Assembly (NCBI RefSeq): GCF_001310275.1
Contig: NZ_LGYZ01000081.1
Location: 372,001-436,000 of the forward strand
Length of the DNA stretch: 64,000 nt
From: Nocardia arizonensis
GTDB lineage: Bacteria > Actinomycetota > Actinomycetes > Mycobacteriales > Mycobacteriaceae
Reading direction: 5' to 3'
The position numbers and the translations under genes were made by a program. The notes beneath the pieces are model-generated. The model had not been told where the DNA came from. It saw only the letters and a list, made by a program, of their open reading frames with translations, and did no database searches. Numbering within the stretch: the stretch's first letter is position 1; each line of letters begins with the position of its first letter. Positions 52,541 to 62,800 of this stretch are shown here, piece after piece.

Positions 52541-53122
52541 CTATCGGATCCGGCTGTACTTCAGGAAGGCCACACCGTCCTCGTAGATCCGGCTGGTGAT
52601 CACCCGGAACCGCGCCGGATCGGGCAGTCCCGAACCGGTACCGAAGAGCGGCTTGCCGTGACCGAGCACGATCGGATACAGCTTCAGGAAGATCTGGTCG
52701 ATCTCCGGCAGCAGGGCGCAGGCCAGTTCGCCGCCGCCGCACAACCAGATGCCGAGCCCGGACTCACGTTTGAGTTGGCGCACCTTCGTCAGCGGATCGC
52801 TCGGAATCAACTGCACGGCGGGATCCGGACTCTCCGGCAGTGTCGTGGACACCACGTATTGGCGCAGATGCGCGTACGGGCTCGATGTGCCGGTGCGCAC
52901 CCCGAAATCATGGGTCTTGCGGCCCATCAGCACCGTATCGAAGCTCGCGTTGCGTTTGGTGATGCCGCGCGCCTCGCGCACCTTGGTCGGCAGCGTCTCC
53001 GGGAATTGCGCGGTGATCGCCGGACCGTGATCACCGCCGACGGGAAAGAAGTCGACCATGCCGTCGTCGGTGGCGATGAAGCCATCGATCGTCGAGGCGA
53101 CGTAATAGGTGAGCTTGCGCAT
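52541..53122 (-). CDS. Dihydrofolate reductase-fold protein
   Basis: 193-residue DHFR/RibD-C-type protein: MRKLTYYVASTIDGFIA, SFDTVLMGRKTHDFG, and the glycine-containing IWLCGGGELACALLPEIDQ, typical of YyaP/YwjB-like members. A good AGGAAGGA site precedes the ATG at 53122. Substrate unknown. It lies 86 bases upstream of mutM and just before the PHP gene, which may be read with it. Confidence 0.87.
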   Translation of the reverse strand: MRKLTYYVASTIDGFIATDDGMVDFFPVGGDHGPAITAQFPETLPTKVREARGITKRNASFDTVLMGRKTHDFGVRTGTSSPYAHLRQYVVSTTLPESPDPAVQLIPSDPLTKVRQLKRESGLGIWLCGGGELACALLPEIDQIFLKLYPIVLGHGKPLFGTGSGLPDPARFRVITSRIYEDGVAFLKYSRIR

Positions 53123-53208
53123 GGGTCCTTCCTCAAACGGCCGGACCTGATCCCGACCGCCTAGGGAAACGGTAACTCGCCCGGCGCGTCGGCGGAGAGC
53201 CTTCCCGG

Positions 53209-54069
53209 TCAGCGCCCGCCCGGCCTGCGCTGGCACCGCGGACAGGAGTACGACGAACGGTTCATGAACCGTTCACGCACGATCGGTGCGCCGCAGCGTC
53301 GGCACGGTTCGTCCTCGCGCCCGTACACCGCCAGCGAACGCTCGAAGTAGCCGGATCGACCGTTGACGTTCACGTAGAGCGCGTCGAAGGAGGTACCGCC
53401 CGCGTCCAGCGCCTCCTCCATGACCGCGCCGACCTCGGTGAGCAGCATGCGAAGCACCGGCCCGCGCAGACCGGAGGCGAGCCGGTTGCCGTGCAGTCCC
53501 GCCCGCCACAGCGCCTCGTCGGCGTAGATGTTGCCGACCCCCGAGACGACGGTCTGATCCAGCAGCACGCGCTTGATCTCGGAGTGCTTGGCCCGCAGCG
53601 CGGCGACCGCGGCCTCGGCGTCGAAACGCGGGTCGAGCGGGTCGCGGGCGATATGGGCGACGGGTTCGGGCAGCAGCGAACCGCCCACTTCCACCAGCGG
53701 GGCCAGTGCCCAGCCGCCGAAGGTGCGCTGATCCACGAAACGCAGTTCGGCGCCGTCGTGCAGCGCGGCGCGGATATGGGCGTGCTTCTCCACCGGCGCG
53801 GCGGCGGGCTGCACCAGCATCTGACCGCTCATGCCGAGGTGCACGACCAGGGCGGTATCGGGCTCGTCGAAGGTGAGCCACAGATATTTGCCGCGTCGCT
53901 CGGCGGATGCCACGCGCTGTCCGGTCAGCCGCGCGGCCAGATCCGCGGCGCCCGCGATATGGCGGCGCACCGAGCGCGGATGGGTCACGGTCACCGATTC
54001 GACGGTGCGGCCGACGACATGTTCGGCCAGTCCGCGGCGGACGACCTCGACCTCGGGGAGTTCGGGCAC
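53209..54069 (-). CDS. mutM: Formamidopyrimidine-DNA glycosylase
   Basis: Base-excision repair enzyme that removes oxidised purines such as 8-oxoguanine and cuts the strand. The catalytic N-terminus [14 protein letters not shown] (Pro-2 nucleophile, Glu-3), the H2TH region [26 protein letters not shown] and the C-terminal zinc finger [13 protein letters not shown] to SYSCPRCQ are complete. The protein is 286 residues. The GTG start lies one base past the rnc stop, so rnc-mutM are co-transcribed, as in mycobacteria. Confidence 0.97.
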   Translation of the reverse strand: MPELPEVEVVRRGLAEHVVGRTVESVTVTHPRSVRRHIAGAADLAARLTGQRVASAERRGKYLWLTFDEPDTALVVHLGMSGQMLVQPAAAPVEKHAHIRAALHDGAELRFVDQRTFGGWALAPLVEVGGSLLPEPVAHIARDPLDPRFDAEAAVAALRAKHSEIKRVLLDQTVVSGVGNIYADEALWRAGLHGNRLASGLRGPVLRMLLTEVGAVMEEALDAGGTSFDALYVNVNGRSGYFERSLAVYGREDEPCRRCGAPIVRERFMNRSSYSCPRCQRRPGGR

Positions 54070-54070
54070 G

Positions 54071-54793
54071 TCAGGATTCGGCGGTCAGCGCCCGGTAGGC
54101 GGCGCCCGCGGCCTTCTGCTCGGCTTCCTTCTTGGACCGACCGACGCCCTGACCGTAGGCGACGCCGCCGATCACCGTGGTCGCGGTGAACTCCTTGTCG
54201 TGATCGGGGCCCGTCGAGGTGATCTCGTAGGTGGGCACGCCGATACCGCGTTCGGCCGTGAGCTCCTGGAGGCTGGTCTTGAAATCCAGCCCGGCGCCCA
54301 TGCGCGGGCCGCGCTCGAGCAGGTCGGCGAACAGGCGAAGCACGACCGAGCGCGCGACATCGATACCGTGCTCGAGATGAACCGCACCGAGCAGCGACTC
54401 CATGCCGTCGGCGAGAATGCTCGGCTTGTCCCGGCCGCCGGTGAGCTCCTCGCCCTTGCCGAGCAGCAGGTGCGCGCCGAGGCCGCCCGAACCGAGGCCG
54501 CGTGCCACCTCCGCGAGTGCGTGCATATTCACCACGCTCGCCCGCAGCTTGGCCAGCTCGCCCTCGGACTTGTCCGGGTGCTCGTGGTACAGCCGCTCGG
54601 TGATGCTCAGACCGAGCACCGAGTCGCCCAGGAATTCCAGGCGCTCGTTGGTAGGCAGCCCACCGTTCTCATACGCGTAGGACCGGTGTGTCAGGGCGAG
54701 CCGCAGCAGATCCGGCCCCACCTCGACACCCAGTGCCTCGAGTAAGCTCGTGTGCTCACCGGTCGGGCCGGTGACATCCTTGCTGACGGTCAC
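54071..54793 (-). CDS. rnc: Ribonuclease III
   Basis: Double-strand-specific RNase that processes rRNA and other structured transcripts. The 240-residue protein has the signature [14 protein letters not shown] and the second acidic site [14 protein letters not shown] in the nuclease domain, then a double-stranded RNA-binding domain ([11 protein letters not shown] to [16 protein letters not shown]). GTG start. It is downstream of rpmF and upstream of mutM in the same direction. Confidence 0.97.
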   Translation of the reverse strand: MTVSKDVTGPTGEHTSLLEALGVEVGPDLLRLALTHRSYAYENGGLPTNERLEFLGDSVLGLSITERLYHEHPDKSEGELAKLRASVVNMHALAEVARGLGSGGLGAHLLLGKGEELTGGRDKPSILADGMESLLGAVHLEHGIDVARSVVLRLFADLLERGPRMGAGLDFKTSLQELTAERGIGVPTYEITSTGPDHDKEFTATTVIGGVAYGQGVGRSKKEAEQKAAGAAYRALTAES

Positions 54794-54815
54794 GTCGATA
54801 TGGCGGATCGAACCG

Positions 54816-54998
54816 TCAGACCGCGGAGGTGACCTGGCGGCCCTTGTAGGTGCCGCAGGACGGGCACGCGATATGCGGCAGGGTCTTCTCGCCGCAGGCG
54901 CGGTTCGGGCAGGTGACCAGGGTCGGCGCGGTGGCCTTCCACTGGCTGCGCCGCGACCTGGTGTTGGAACGGGACATCCGGCGCTTCGGAACGGCCAC
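54816..54998 (-). CDS. rpmF: 50S ribosomal protein L32
   Basis: 60-residue L32. The basic start [20 protein letters not shown] is typical, and the four cysteines in [19 protein letters not shown] make it the zinc-binding (C+) form. In mycobacteria this place holds no rpmF, but the rpmF next to the DUF177 gene is the common arrangement elsewhere. Confidence 0.96.
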   Translation of the reverse strand: MAVPKRRMSRSNTRSRRSQWKATAPTLVTCPNRACGEKTLPHIACPSCGTYKGRQVTSAV

Positions 54999-55064
54999 GA
55001 CTACTTCTCCTCTGTCCTCTGGCGCGCCGTGACGTCCTGTGCCACGGCGGCTGACTGGTTCTTG

Positions 55065-55709
55065 CTACTGGTCCTGGTCGGCATCGCCCGCGTCGGGGCG
55101 GCCGTTGCCGGGCGATTCGGCGGCGAATTTCGCCAGCCCGGCCCAGCGAGGGTCAAGTATCTCATGCCGGTGATCCGAACCCGCAATCGCCATCCTGACC
55201 CCGCATTCCGGGCACAGACCGGCGCAGTCCGGCGTGCACAGCGGCTGGAGCGGGAACTCGAGACCGAGCTGGTCGACGATCACCGGTTCGAGATCGATCT
55301 GGTCATCGACCACGCGGTAGACCTCGTCCACCTCGGTGGTCTGCTCGGTGGCGCTGTCGGGATAGGCGAACAGCTCGGTCAGTGACAGCTCGACCGAGCC
55401 GGTGAACGGCTCGAGGCAGCGCGAGCACTCCCCGGCCGTCGGCGCGGTGACCGTGCCGGTCACCAGCACACCCTCGGACACCGCTTGCAGGCACAGGTCG
55501 AGATCGACCTCGGCGCCCGCGGGCACCTCGATCATCTCCAAACCCATCCGCTCGGTCGTCGGCACCGTCCGGCGCAGTTCCTTCATGGTGCCCGGACGGC
55601 GACCGAGACTGCGGACATCCAGCACGAAGGCCGCGTCCGGCCGACGGCGCGAGGCCGTGCGCGGACGCGATGTGGGACCGGAACCGGCGGACATCACGAA
55701 CTCACTCAC
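55065..55709 (-). CDS. DUF177 (YceD-like) protein
   Basis: About 214 residues. DUF177 proteins help 23S rRNA accumulation in plants and E. coli, and the gene is usually next to rpmF, as here. Visible features are FVLDVRSLGRRPGTM, the ECSRCLEP motif and the second Cys cluster CTPDCAGLCPECG, which probably bind zinc. The start is unsure: I give the GTG at 55709 (VSEFVMSAG), but the ATG at 55694 fits equally. A disordered Arg/Ser-rich start and an acidic end flank the domain. Confidence 0.85.
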   Translation of the reverse strand: MSEFVMSAGSGPTSRPRTASRRRPDAAFVLDVRSLGRRPGTMKELRRTVPTTERMGLEMIEVPAGAEVDLDLCLQAVSEGVLVTGTVTAPTAGECSRCLEPFTGSVELSLTELFAYPDSATEQTTEVDEVYRVVDDQIDLEPVIVDQLGLEFPLQPLCTPDCAGLCPECGVRMAIAGSDHRHEILDPRWAGLAKFAAESPGNGRPDAGDADQDQ

Positions 55710-55790
55710 GATCGAAGGGCAATGGGAAACCACTCCACAGTACGTGAGGTGCGCGGCCGAGCCAAAACCGCCGATACCGATCGGCGGTGG

Positions 55791-56537
55791 TCAGCGCCGG
55801 TATTCGGCGGCGTAGTCAGGCGCTCCCGACCCCGACCGCAATTGGTGGCGCCCGCGTCCGACGGTGCGCAGCACGGCGTTGAGCGTCTCCTCGAAATCGG
55901 CCAGGGTCGAGTCGACGTAGTGATCGCATTCGTCGCGCATCCGGTCGGCCTCGGCCTGGGCGGTATCGATGAGCCGGGCCGACTCGAGATGCGCGGCCCG
56001 CACCACCTCGATCTGGTCCACCAGCCGGGCCTGTTCGGCCATGCCCTCGGCCACCGCGCGCTCGAAGGACGCCTTACCCGCCTCGATGACCCGATCGGCC
56101 TCGGCCTGCGCGCGTCCGGTGAGCTGTTCGTATTCGAGATTGCCGTCGGCTACGATGCGGTCGGCCTCGGCCTGGGCGGTGCTCACCAGATGATCGGCGT
56201 GGGCATTGGCCTCGGCGACCATCCGGTCGGCATGCGCCTTGGCCTCGGCCAGGATGCGGTCGGCCTCCTCGCGCGCCTCGCCGACGGTGCGCGCGGCCTG
56301 GTCGTTGGCCCCGGTCACGGTGGCCTCGGCGGCGTTGCGGGCGTCGGTGACGATCTTGTCGCGGTGATCGAGGACGTCCTGCGCGTCGTCGAGTTCGCCC
56401 GGGATCGCGTCACGCACGTCGTCGAGCAGTTCGAGTACGTCACCGCGCGGCACGATGCAGCTGCGCGTCGGGGGGATGCCGCGCGCCTCCTCGACGATCG
56501 CGACCAACTCGTCGAGTGCTTCGAATACGCGATACAT
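55791..56537 (-). CDS. sepIVA: DivIVA-domain septation protein SepIVA
   Basis: 248-residue coiled-coil protein close to mycobacterial SepIVA, a division factor that acts with the cytoplasmic membrane synthesis zone. The start MYRVFEALDELVAIVEEARG and PRGDVLELLDDVRDAIPGELDDAQ match it. Long helical heptads with repeats of EADRI/EAHADR follow, and the end GRGRHQLR is also shared. The ATG at 56537 fits; a GTG two codons upstream is possible. Conserved neighbour of DUF177, as in mycobacteria. Confidence 0.92.
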   Translation of the reverse strand: MYRVFEALDELVAIVEEARGIPPTRSCIVPRGDVLELLDDVRDAIPGELDDAQDVLDHRDKIVTDARNAAEATVTGANDQAARTVGEAREEADRILAEAKAHADRMVAEANAHADHLVSTAQAEADRIVADGNLEYEQLTGRAQAEADRVIEAGKASFERAVAEGMAEQARLVDQIEVVRAAHLESARLIDTAQAEADRMRDECDHYVDSTLADFEETLNAVLRTVGRGRHQLRSGSGAPDYAAEYRR

Positions 56538-56863
56538 GCTCACTACCCCGCTCTCGTACCGATGACGGCGAACCTTCCGCCGAGCCAAGTGTGCCCGCCG
56601 TCAACGCCCTTGCCGAGTCACCCTCCGGTGTGTCGTGGCCGGTGTCTCGCAAACCACAGAAAATCAAGTGGAGAAGACGTCTCCGCTTCGTGCTAATATT
56701 TGCCCGGTGGAGATCACGACAAGGTCTCCATAAGCTTGTCACAGGCTCCGCCCGGAACCGTGGGACCGAGAGGAGCCATCGGTCGGATCAACCCTCCCCC
56801 AGAGGAAATGCGATGCCCGTCGCGGTTGTTTCCCATCGAAGGCACACGTTGATCGGATAGAGC
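56538..56863. other. Divergent intergenic region between sepIVA and gtrA-like genes
   Basis: 326 bases with no supported gene. They contain an AT-rich TAATAT element (56694-56699) that could be a -10 box for the gtrA gene, and two GGAGA/TCTCC inverted repeats nearby (about 56670-56684 and 56708-56730). I see no other feature. Confidence 0.6.
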
Positions 56864-57379
56864 ATGACCGTTCTGGAAGCACCGCGGACGCCGGTATTGC
56901 CCGCGGGCATCTACACCCCGTGGGCCGGGCCCTACCCGGTTGTGCGAGCGGCCACCGCCGCCCGGCTGTTCGGTCGACTTCTCGGATTTCTGCGCGGCGA
57001 CCGTGCCGTGGCCCAGCTGATTCGCTTCGCGCTGGTCGGCGGTTCCAGCAATGTCGTCTATGTCCTGCTGTTCTTCGCCGTACACGGCATCGGCCCGCTG
57101 GTGGCCAATGTCGCGGGCTCGGCGGTCAGCACCGTCATCGCCAACGAGATGCACCGCCGGCTCACCTTCAACGCCGCGGACCGGGTCGGCTGGTTCACCG
57201 CGCAGTGGGAGGGCGGCGGTCTCGCCCTGGTCGGCCTCGGCATCACCACCGTGGGTCTGGCCGCACTGGAACTGTGGGCCCCCGGACTCGGCGGCGCGTT
57301 GCAGGCCACGGCCGTCCTGGTCATCACCGCGCTGGTCGGACTGATGCGCTTCCTCGCGCTGCGCGGCCTGGTCTTCTAG
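56864..57379 (+). CDS. GtrA-like membrane protein
   Basis: 171-residue protein with four predicted spans in the GtrA pattern: QLIRFALVGGSSNVVYVLLFF, VANVAGSAVSTVIANEMHRRLTF, GLALVGLGITTVGLAAL and LVITALVGLMRFLALRGLVF. GtrA proteins are thought to flip polyprenyl-phosphate-linked sugars. No lipid-linked glycosyltransferase is next to it. It fills the gap between sepIVA and coaD, where M. tuberculosis holds its PDIM/PGL locus. Confidence 0.87.
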   Translation: MTVLEAPRTPVLPAGIYTPWAGPYPVVRAATAARLFGRLLGFLRGDRAVAQLIRFALVGGSSNVVYVLLFFAVHGIGPLVANVAGSAVSTVIANEMHRRLTFNAADRVGWFTAQWEGGGLALVGLGITTVGLAALELWAPGLGGALQATAVLVITALVGLMRFLALRGLVF

Positions 57380-57423
57380 GGTCTCGCACCCGAACGAATA
57401 CGGTCGCCGACCATTACCTCTGG

Positions 57424-57445
57424 TCCCGGTTCCGCGGAACCGGGA
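57424..57445. terminator. Bidirectional hairpin between gtrA-like and coaD genes
   Basis: A 22-base perfect palindrome (arms 57424-57434 and 57435-57445) between converging genes. As a hairpin it forms a 9-bp stem around a CGCG loop. Its position fits a shared terminator. Confidence 0.65.
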
Positions 57446-57457
57446 TCGAAGCCTCGA

Positions 57458-57943
57458 TCAGGCGCTCCGCTCGGCCAGCCGCGCCAGCAGGCGCTTGTGC
57501 ACGAGCGGGGGCAACATGTCGGTGACGTCGCCGCCGTAGGAGGCGACCTCCTTGACCAGTGAGCTCGACAGATAGCTGAACGCCGGATTGGTGGCGATGA
57601 AGAAAGTGTCGACGCCGGAGAGCTTCTTGTTCATCTGGGCCATCTGCAACTCGTAACCGAAGTCACCCGCGTCGCGCAGACCCTTGATGATGGCGCCTAT
57701 CCCCTGTTCGCGCGCGAAATCCACGAGCAGGCCCTGCCAGGACTCGACGCGGATGTTCGGCAGATGCGAGGTCGCCTCGCGCAACATCTCCATGCGCTCC
57801 TCGACGTCGAACATCCCCTGCTTCTTCGGGTTGATCATGACGGTCACCACGACCTCGTCGAATTGTGCCGCCGCCCTGGTGAATACGTCGATATGTCCGT
57901 TGGTCACCGGATCGAAGGACCCGGGGCACAGTGCTCCTGCCAT
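57458..57943 (-). CDS. coaD: Phosphopantetheine adenylyltransferase
   Basis: Fourth step of coenzyme A synthesis: joins 4'-phosphopantetheine to ATP. The 161-residue protein has the nucleotidyltransferase start [23 protein letters not shown] with the TNGH motif, [27 protein letters not shown] and the ISSS-type loop [17 protein letters not shown]. Complete and of usual length. It heads a run on the minus strand with rsmD and pyc upstream. Confidence 0.97.
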   Translation of the reverse strand: MAGALCPGSFDPVTNGHIDVFTRAAAQFDEVVVTVMINPKKQGMFDVEERMEMLREATSHLPNIRVESWQGLLVDFAREQGIGAIIKGLRDAGDFGYELQMAQMNKKLSGVDTFFIATNPAFSYLSSSLVKEVASYGGDVTDMLPPLVHKRLLARLAERSA

Positions 57944-57981
57944 GTCTCAGACGGTAACAGGCCCCGGCTCCGACGGGCGCA

Positions 57982-58356
57982 CTACATCGGGGCGGGGGTG
58001 AACACGCCGAATTCGTTCCCCGAGACGTCGAGGATGTGGGCGAAGACCAAGCCGTCCTTGCCGGTGGTGGGCGGCACGACCACCTTGCCGCCCAGGGATT
58101 GTGCCGCGGCCACGGTGGCCTCGACATCGCGCACCACGACCAGGAAGGTGGCGTGGTTGGCGGCGGCATCGGACACATGCGCGATGCCGCCGCTGGGCAC
58201 GTCGCTGCCCGGGTAGCTGATCAGGTCGTAGTCCTCGCTGTTCGGATCGGTGGCGACGGTCCAGCCGAACAGGTCGCCGTAGAATTTCGCGACCTCGGCG
58301 GGCTTGTCGCTGCCGACCTGGAACCACGCGACCGTGTTCTCCGCCGGTGTTGTCAT
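57982..58356 (-). CDS. VOC family protein
   Basis: 124-residue glyoxalase-fold protein (VAWFQVGSDKPAEVAKFYGDLFGWTV, ATFLVVVRDVEATVAAAQSLGG, VFAHILDVSGNEFGVFTP). The start follows a strong GGAGGA site. It is similar to proteins found as partners of DNA-binding regulators, and the WYL/YafY gene upstream may control it. Substrate unknown. Confidence 0.87.
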   Translation of the reverse strand: MTTPAENTVAWFQVGSDKPAEVAKFYGDLFGWTVATDPNSEDYDLISYPGSDVPSGGIAHVSDAAANHATFLVVVRDVEATVAAAQSLGGKVVVPPTTGKDGLVFAHILDVSGNEFGVFTPAPM

Positions 58357-58450
58357 ATTTCCTCCGCAATCTCGTCGTTCGGGACGTGCCCGCATACGAT
58401 CGCCCGTCCCGACGACAACACCCTGTCGGTGTTTCGGCGGCGATACGACG

Positions 58451-58505
58451 GATTTCGGCGACTCGGATGGATTTCGGCGACTCGGATGGCTTCGGCGACT
58501 CAGAT
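58451..58505. repeat. 19-base tandem repeat near the end of the WYL gene
   Basis: Two exact copies (58451-58469, 58470-58488) and a third, shorter, diverged copy (58489-58505) of gatttcggcgactcggatg. The third copy contains the stop codon of the WYL gene, so copy-number change could alter the 3' end of its transcript. Confidence 0.8.
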
Positions 58506-59204
58506 CGAGACCGATCGCAGCACCCGATGCGGCGGCTCCGGCAGATCGTCCACCGGGCGCAGCGTCGCGGGCGATTCGGTCATGGTCACCGAGCGGATGC
58601 GGTCGAGCCGGAAGCAGCGGGTATCCCCGCGCAACCGGCACCATGCCACCAGATACCAGCCGCTGCCTCCGCTGAGCAACGCGGTCGGTTCGACATCGCG
58701 GACGGTGGGGACATCCGAGCGATCCAGATAGTCGACCCGCAGTACCCGACCGATCTCGATGGCCCGCTCGATGACCTCGGGAATTCGTTGCGCGCGCGGA
58801 ATGTCCGGGACATCGATGAGCCGGATGCGGGTGGCCAGATCGCGGGCGGCGGCGGCGTCGCGCTCCGACATCGCGGCCACGATCTTGCGCAGCGCGCTCT
58901 GGCCCGCCTCCTCGAACGGCCCGCCGCCGCCGGTGTGCACGGCCACCGCGAGGGCGACGGCCTCGGCGGGGGTGAAATTGAGCGGCGGCAGCGACATGCT
59001 CTTGTCCAGCGCGTATCCGCCGCGCCTGCCGACATCGGCGTAGATGGGGATACCCGCCTGCTGGAGCGCGCTGATATCGCGCTCGATGGTGCGGACACTG
59101 ACCTCGTACCGCTGCGCCAGTTCGCGCGCGGTGCGCAACCGCGGTGCGACGGCCCGCAGATCCTCGACGATGGCGTACAGCCGATCCGTGCGGTTCACGC
59201 GCAC
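58500..59204 (-). CDS. WYL domain transcriptional regulator (YafY family)
   Basis: 234-residue protein: an N-terminal winged helix (RTARELAQRYEVSVRTIERD) followed by a WYL domain with FEEAGQSALRKIVAAM and the WYLVAWCRLRGDTRCFRLDRI stretch. WYL proteins often act as regulators of stress, phage or carbohydrate functions and bind ligand or nucleic acid through the WYL part. The likely target is the neighbouring VOC gene on the same strand. Confidence 0.9.
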   Translation of the reverse strand: MRVNRTDRLYAIVEDLRAVAPRLRTARELAQRYEVSVRTIERDISALQQAGIPIYADVGRRGGYALDKSMSLPPLNFTPAEAVALAVAVHTGGGGPFEEAGQSALRKIVAAMSERDAAAARDLATRIRLIDVPDIPRAQRIPEVIERAIEIGRVLRVDYLDRSDVPTVRDVEPTALLSGGSGWYLVAWCRLRGDTRCFRLDRIRSVTMTESPATLRPVDDLPEPPHRVLRSVSI

Positions 59205-59239
59205 ACGATAGCGTCGCCCACCGACACGTTCGCTACCGT

Positions 59240-59803
59240 CTAATCGCCGGGCGCGAACTCGGCGATCTCGAGTCTGGTCTCGCCGTACCGGCGCGATTTG
59301 GCCGCGAGATATCCGGCGGGCCAGTCGATTTCGATCGAGCGCGCGGATCGTTCGACCACCACCGTCGCGCCGTCGGCCAGCCAGCCGCGCCGTGCGAGCC
59401 GCACCAGGTCGGCGATGACGTCGGCGGTGGCGAGATCGTAGGGCGGATCGGCGAACACCACGTCGAACGGCTCGCCCGTGCCCCCGTCGAGCACCGTCGC
59501 GACCTGCCCGACGCGCAGTTCGGCGCCGGGCAGTCCGAGATCGGCGATATTGCCGCGCACCACCGCGGCGGCCTTGCGATCGGATTCGACCAGCACCGCC
59601 GCCGCGGCGCCGCGCGAGAGCGCCTCCAATCCCAGCGCCCCCGACCCCGCGTAGAGGTCGAGGACGCGCACTCCCGCGAAATCCAGTCGCGCGTCGAGCG
59701 CGCTGAACAGCGCCTCGCGTACCCGATCGGAGGTGGGCCGGGTGACGGCGGGCGGCACGCGCAGCCGCCGCCCGCCCGCCGTACCGGCGACTATGCGGGT
59801 CAT
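59240..59803 (-). CDS. rsmD: 16S rRNA (guanine966-N2)-methyltransferase
   Basis: 187-residue SAM-dependent methyltransferase. It has LDLYAGSGALGLEALSRGA (SAM binding) and the catalytic VVFADPPYDLA. Start MTRIVAGTAGGRRLRVPP is typical. Its ATG overlaps the pyc stop (ATGA), so the two are co-transcribed; in mycobacteria the same pair is next to coaD. Confidence 0.95.
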   Translation of the reverse strand: MTRIVAGTAGGRRLRVPPAVTRPTSDRVREALFSALDARLDFAGVRVLDLYAGSGALGLEALSRGAAAAVLVESDRKAAAVVRGNIADLGLPGAELRVGQVATVLDGGTGEPFDVVFADPPYDLATADVIADLVRLARRGWLADGATVVVERSARSIEIDWPAGYLAAKSRRYGETRLEIAEFAPGD

Positions 59804-62800
59804 TCGGAGGAGATGGCGCTGATCTTGCCGTCGCCCACCGCGAGTTCGATGAGCAGGTCGCCGCCTTCGACCTGCTGGACAGCGCCGATGGCGATGCGGG
59901 AGACGATGCCCGCCCTCGGGGCGGTGATGGCGGCTTCCATCTTCATGGCCTCGATGGTGGCGATGACCGCGCCCGCCTCGACGATGTGGCTCTCCGCCAC
60001 CGCCAGGGTGACCACGCCCGCGAAGGGCGCGGCCACGTGGGTCGGGTTGTTCTTGTCGGCCTTCTCCGCCGCGGGCGCCTCGCTCGAGATCGACCGATCG
60101 CGGACCGCAACCGGCCGCAACTGTCCGTTGAGGATGCACATCACCGTGCGCATACCGCGTTCATCCGGCTCGGAGATGGCCTCCAACCCGATCAGCAACG
60201 TGACGCCCTTCTCCAACTGCACACGGTGTTCCTCGCCGTGCCGCAGGCCGTAGAAGAACTGATTCGCCGAGAGCCCCATCGTGTTGCCGTACTTCTCCCG
60301 ATGCGCCAGGAACTCCGAGGTCGGGCCAGGGAACAACAGCCGGTTCAGGGTCGCGCGGCGTTCGAGCGAGTCACCGTCGAGACCGGCCTCATCCCGCTCG
60401 GTCAACGCGACCTCCGGTTTGGCCGGGCCGCGACCGGCCAGCGCCTTGGCGCGGAACGGCTCCGGCCACCCACCCGCCGGCGTGCCGAGTTCCCCACGCA
60501 GGAACCCGATCACCGAGTCGGGAATGTCGTACCGACCCGGATCAGCGGCAAAATCGGCGATATCGACACCGGAACCCACCAACGCCAACGCCAGGTCACC
60601 CACCACCTTCGACGACGGCGTCACCTTCACCAACCGGCCCAACAGCCGATCCGCCGCCGCGTACTTCGCCTCCACCTCCTCGAAGCGATCCCTCAGCCCC
60701 AGGGCGATCGCCTGCTGACGCAGGTTCGACAACTGCCCACCCGGAATCTCGTGGGTGTACACCCGCCCCGTCGGAGCGGGAAGCCCCGATTCGAACGGCG
60801 CGTACACCTTCCGCAACGCTTCCCAATACGGCTCGAGATCGCACACATTCGACAGACTCAACCCGGTGTCGAACTCGGTGTGCGCCGCCGCGGCCACGAT
60901 CGCCGACAGCGCGGGCTGACTGGTCGTGCCCGCCATCGCCGCACTCGCGCCGTCCACCGCGTCCGCGCCGGCCTGCCACGCGGCCAGGTACGTCGCCAAC
61001 TGCCCACCCGGCGTGTCGTGCGTGTGCACGTGCACCGGCAGTTCGAACTCCCGCCGCAACGCCGACACCAGCGTCGCCGCCGCCGGAGCCCGCAACAGCC
61101 CCGCCATATCCTTGATCGCGAGGATGTGCGCCCCCGCGTCCACGATCTGCTCGGCCAACTTGAGGTAATAGTCCAGGGTGTAGAGGGTTTCGTTCGGATC
61201 CGACAGATCACCGGTATACGACAGCGCGACCTCGGCGACGGTGGTGCCGGTCTCCCGCACGGCATCTATCGCCGGACGCATCTGATCCACGTTGTTGAGC
61301 GCGTCGAAGATGCGGAAGATATCGATCCCCGTCGCCGCCGCCTCCGATACGAACGCCCGCGTCACCCGCTCGGGATACGGCGTATACCCCACCGTGTTGC
61401 GGCCACGCAGCAGCATCTGCAAACAGATGTTCGGCACCGCCTCCCGCAACAACGCCAACCGCTCCCACGGGTCCTCGAACAGGAACCGCAACGCCACGTC
61501 GAAAGTCGCGCCGCCCCACGCCTCGATCGACAACAATTCCGGCGTCAACCGGGCGACATGGCCCGCCACCCCCAACAAGCCGTTCGTCCGCACCCGCGTC
61601 GCCAACAACGACTGATGCGCGTCACGGAACGTCGTGTCGGTGACACCGACCGCCTTCTGCGCCCGCAAGCCACGCGCGAAACCCTCGGGTCCCAACGCCA
61701 GCAACCGCTGACGCGACCCATCCGGCGGGGCCGCGGCCAGATCGATCGCGGGCAGTTTGTCGTGCGGATACACCTGTGTCGGACGCTCGCCGTGCGGCTT
61801 GTTCACCGTCACGTCCGCGAGATATTCCAGGATCTTGCTGCCCCGGTCCGCCGACTCGCGCAGGGTCAGCAGTTGCGGACGCTCATCGATGAACGAGGTG
61901 GTGACCCGACCCGCCTGGAAATCCGTATCGTCCAATACCGCTTGCAGGAAAGGGATATTCGTCGACACGCCGCGAATGCGGAACTCCGCCAGCGCCCGCG
62001 ACGCCCGCGCCACCGCGGTCGGGAAATCACGGCCGCGGCAGGTCAGCTTCACCAGCATGGAATCGAAGTACGCGCCGATCTCCGCACCCAGATTCGCCCC
62101 GCCGTCCAATCGGATACCCGCGCCGCCCGGGGTGCGATACGCGGTGATCCGGCCCGTATCCGGGCGGAAGCCCTTGGTCGGGTCCTCGGTCGTGATGCGG
62201 CACTGCAACGCGGCGCCACGAATGGATACCGACTCCTGGCTCAATCCGAGGTCCGCCAGCGACTCCCCCGCCGCGATCCGCATCTGCGACTGCACCAGGT
62301 CCACGTCGGTGACCTCCTCGGTCACCGTATGCTCCACCTGAATCCGCGGATTCATCTCGATGAACACGTGATTGCCGCGCTCGTCCACCAAGAACTCGAC
62401 CGTCCCGGCACACGAATACCCGATCCGGCGAGCGAAGGCCACCGCATCCGCGCATATCCGCTCCCGCAGCGCCGGATCCAGATTCGGCGCGGGCGCCAAC
62501 TCGATCACCTTCTGGTGACGGCGCTGCACCGAACAATCCCGCTCGAACAAATGCATCACGCCACCGTGCTGATCGGCCAGGATCTGCACTTCGATATGAC
62601 GCGGGTTCACCACCGCCTGCTCCAAGAACACCGTCGGATCGCCGAAGGCCGACTCCGCCTCACGCGAAGCGGCCTCGATCGACTCCCGCAATTGCGCCGC
62701 CTCCGCCACCCGGCGCATACCGCGACCACCGCCACCCGCCACGGCCTTCACGAAAAGCGGATACTCGAGGCCCGCGGCCGCGGCGAGCAATTCCTCCACA

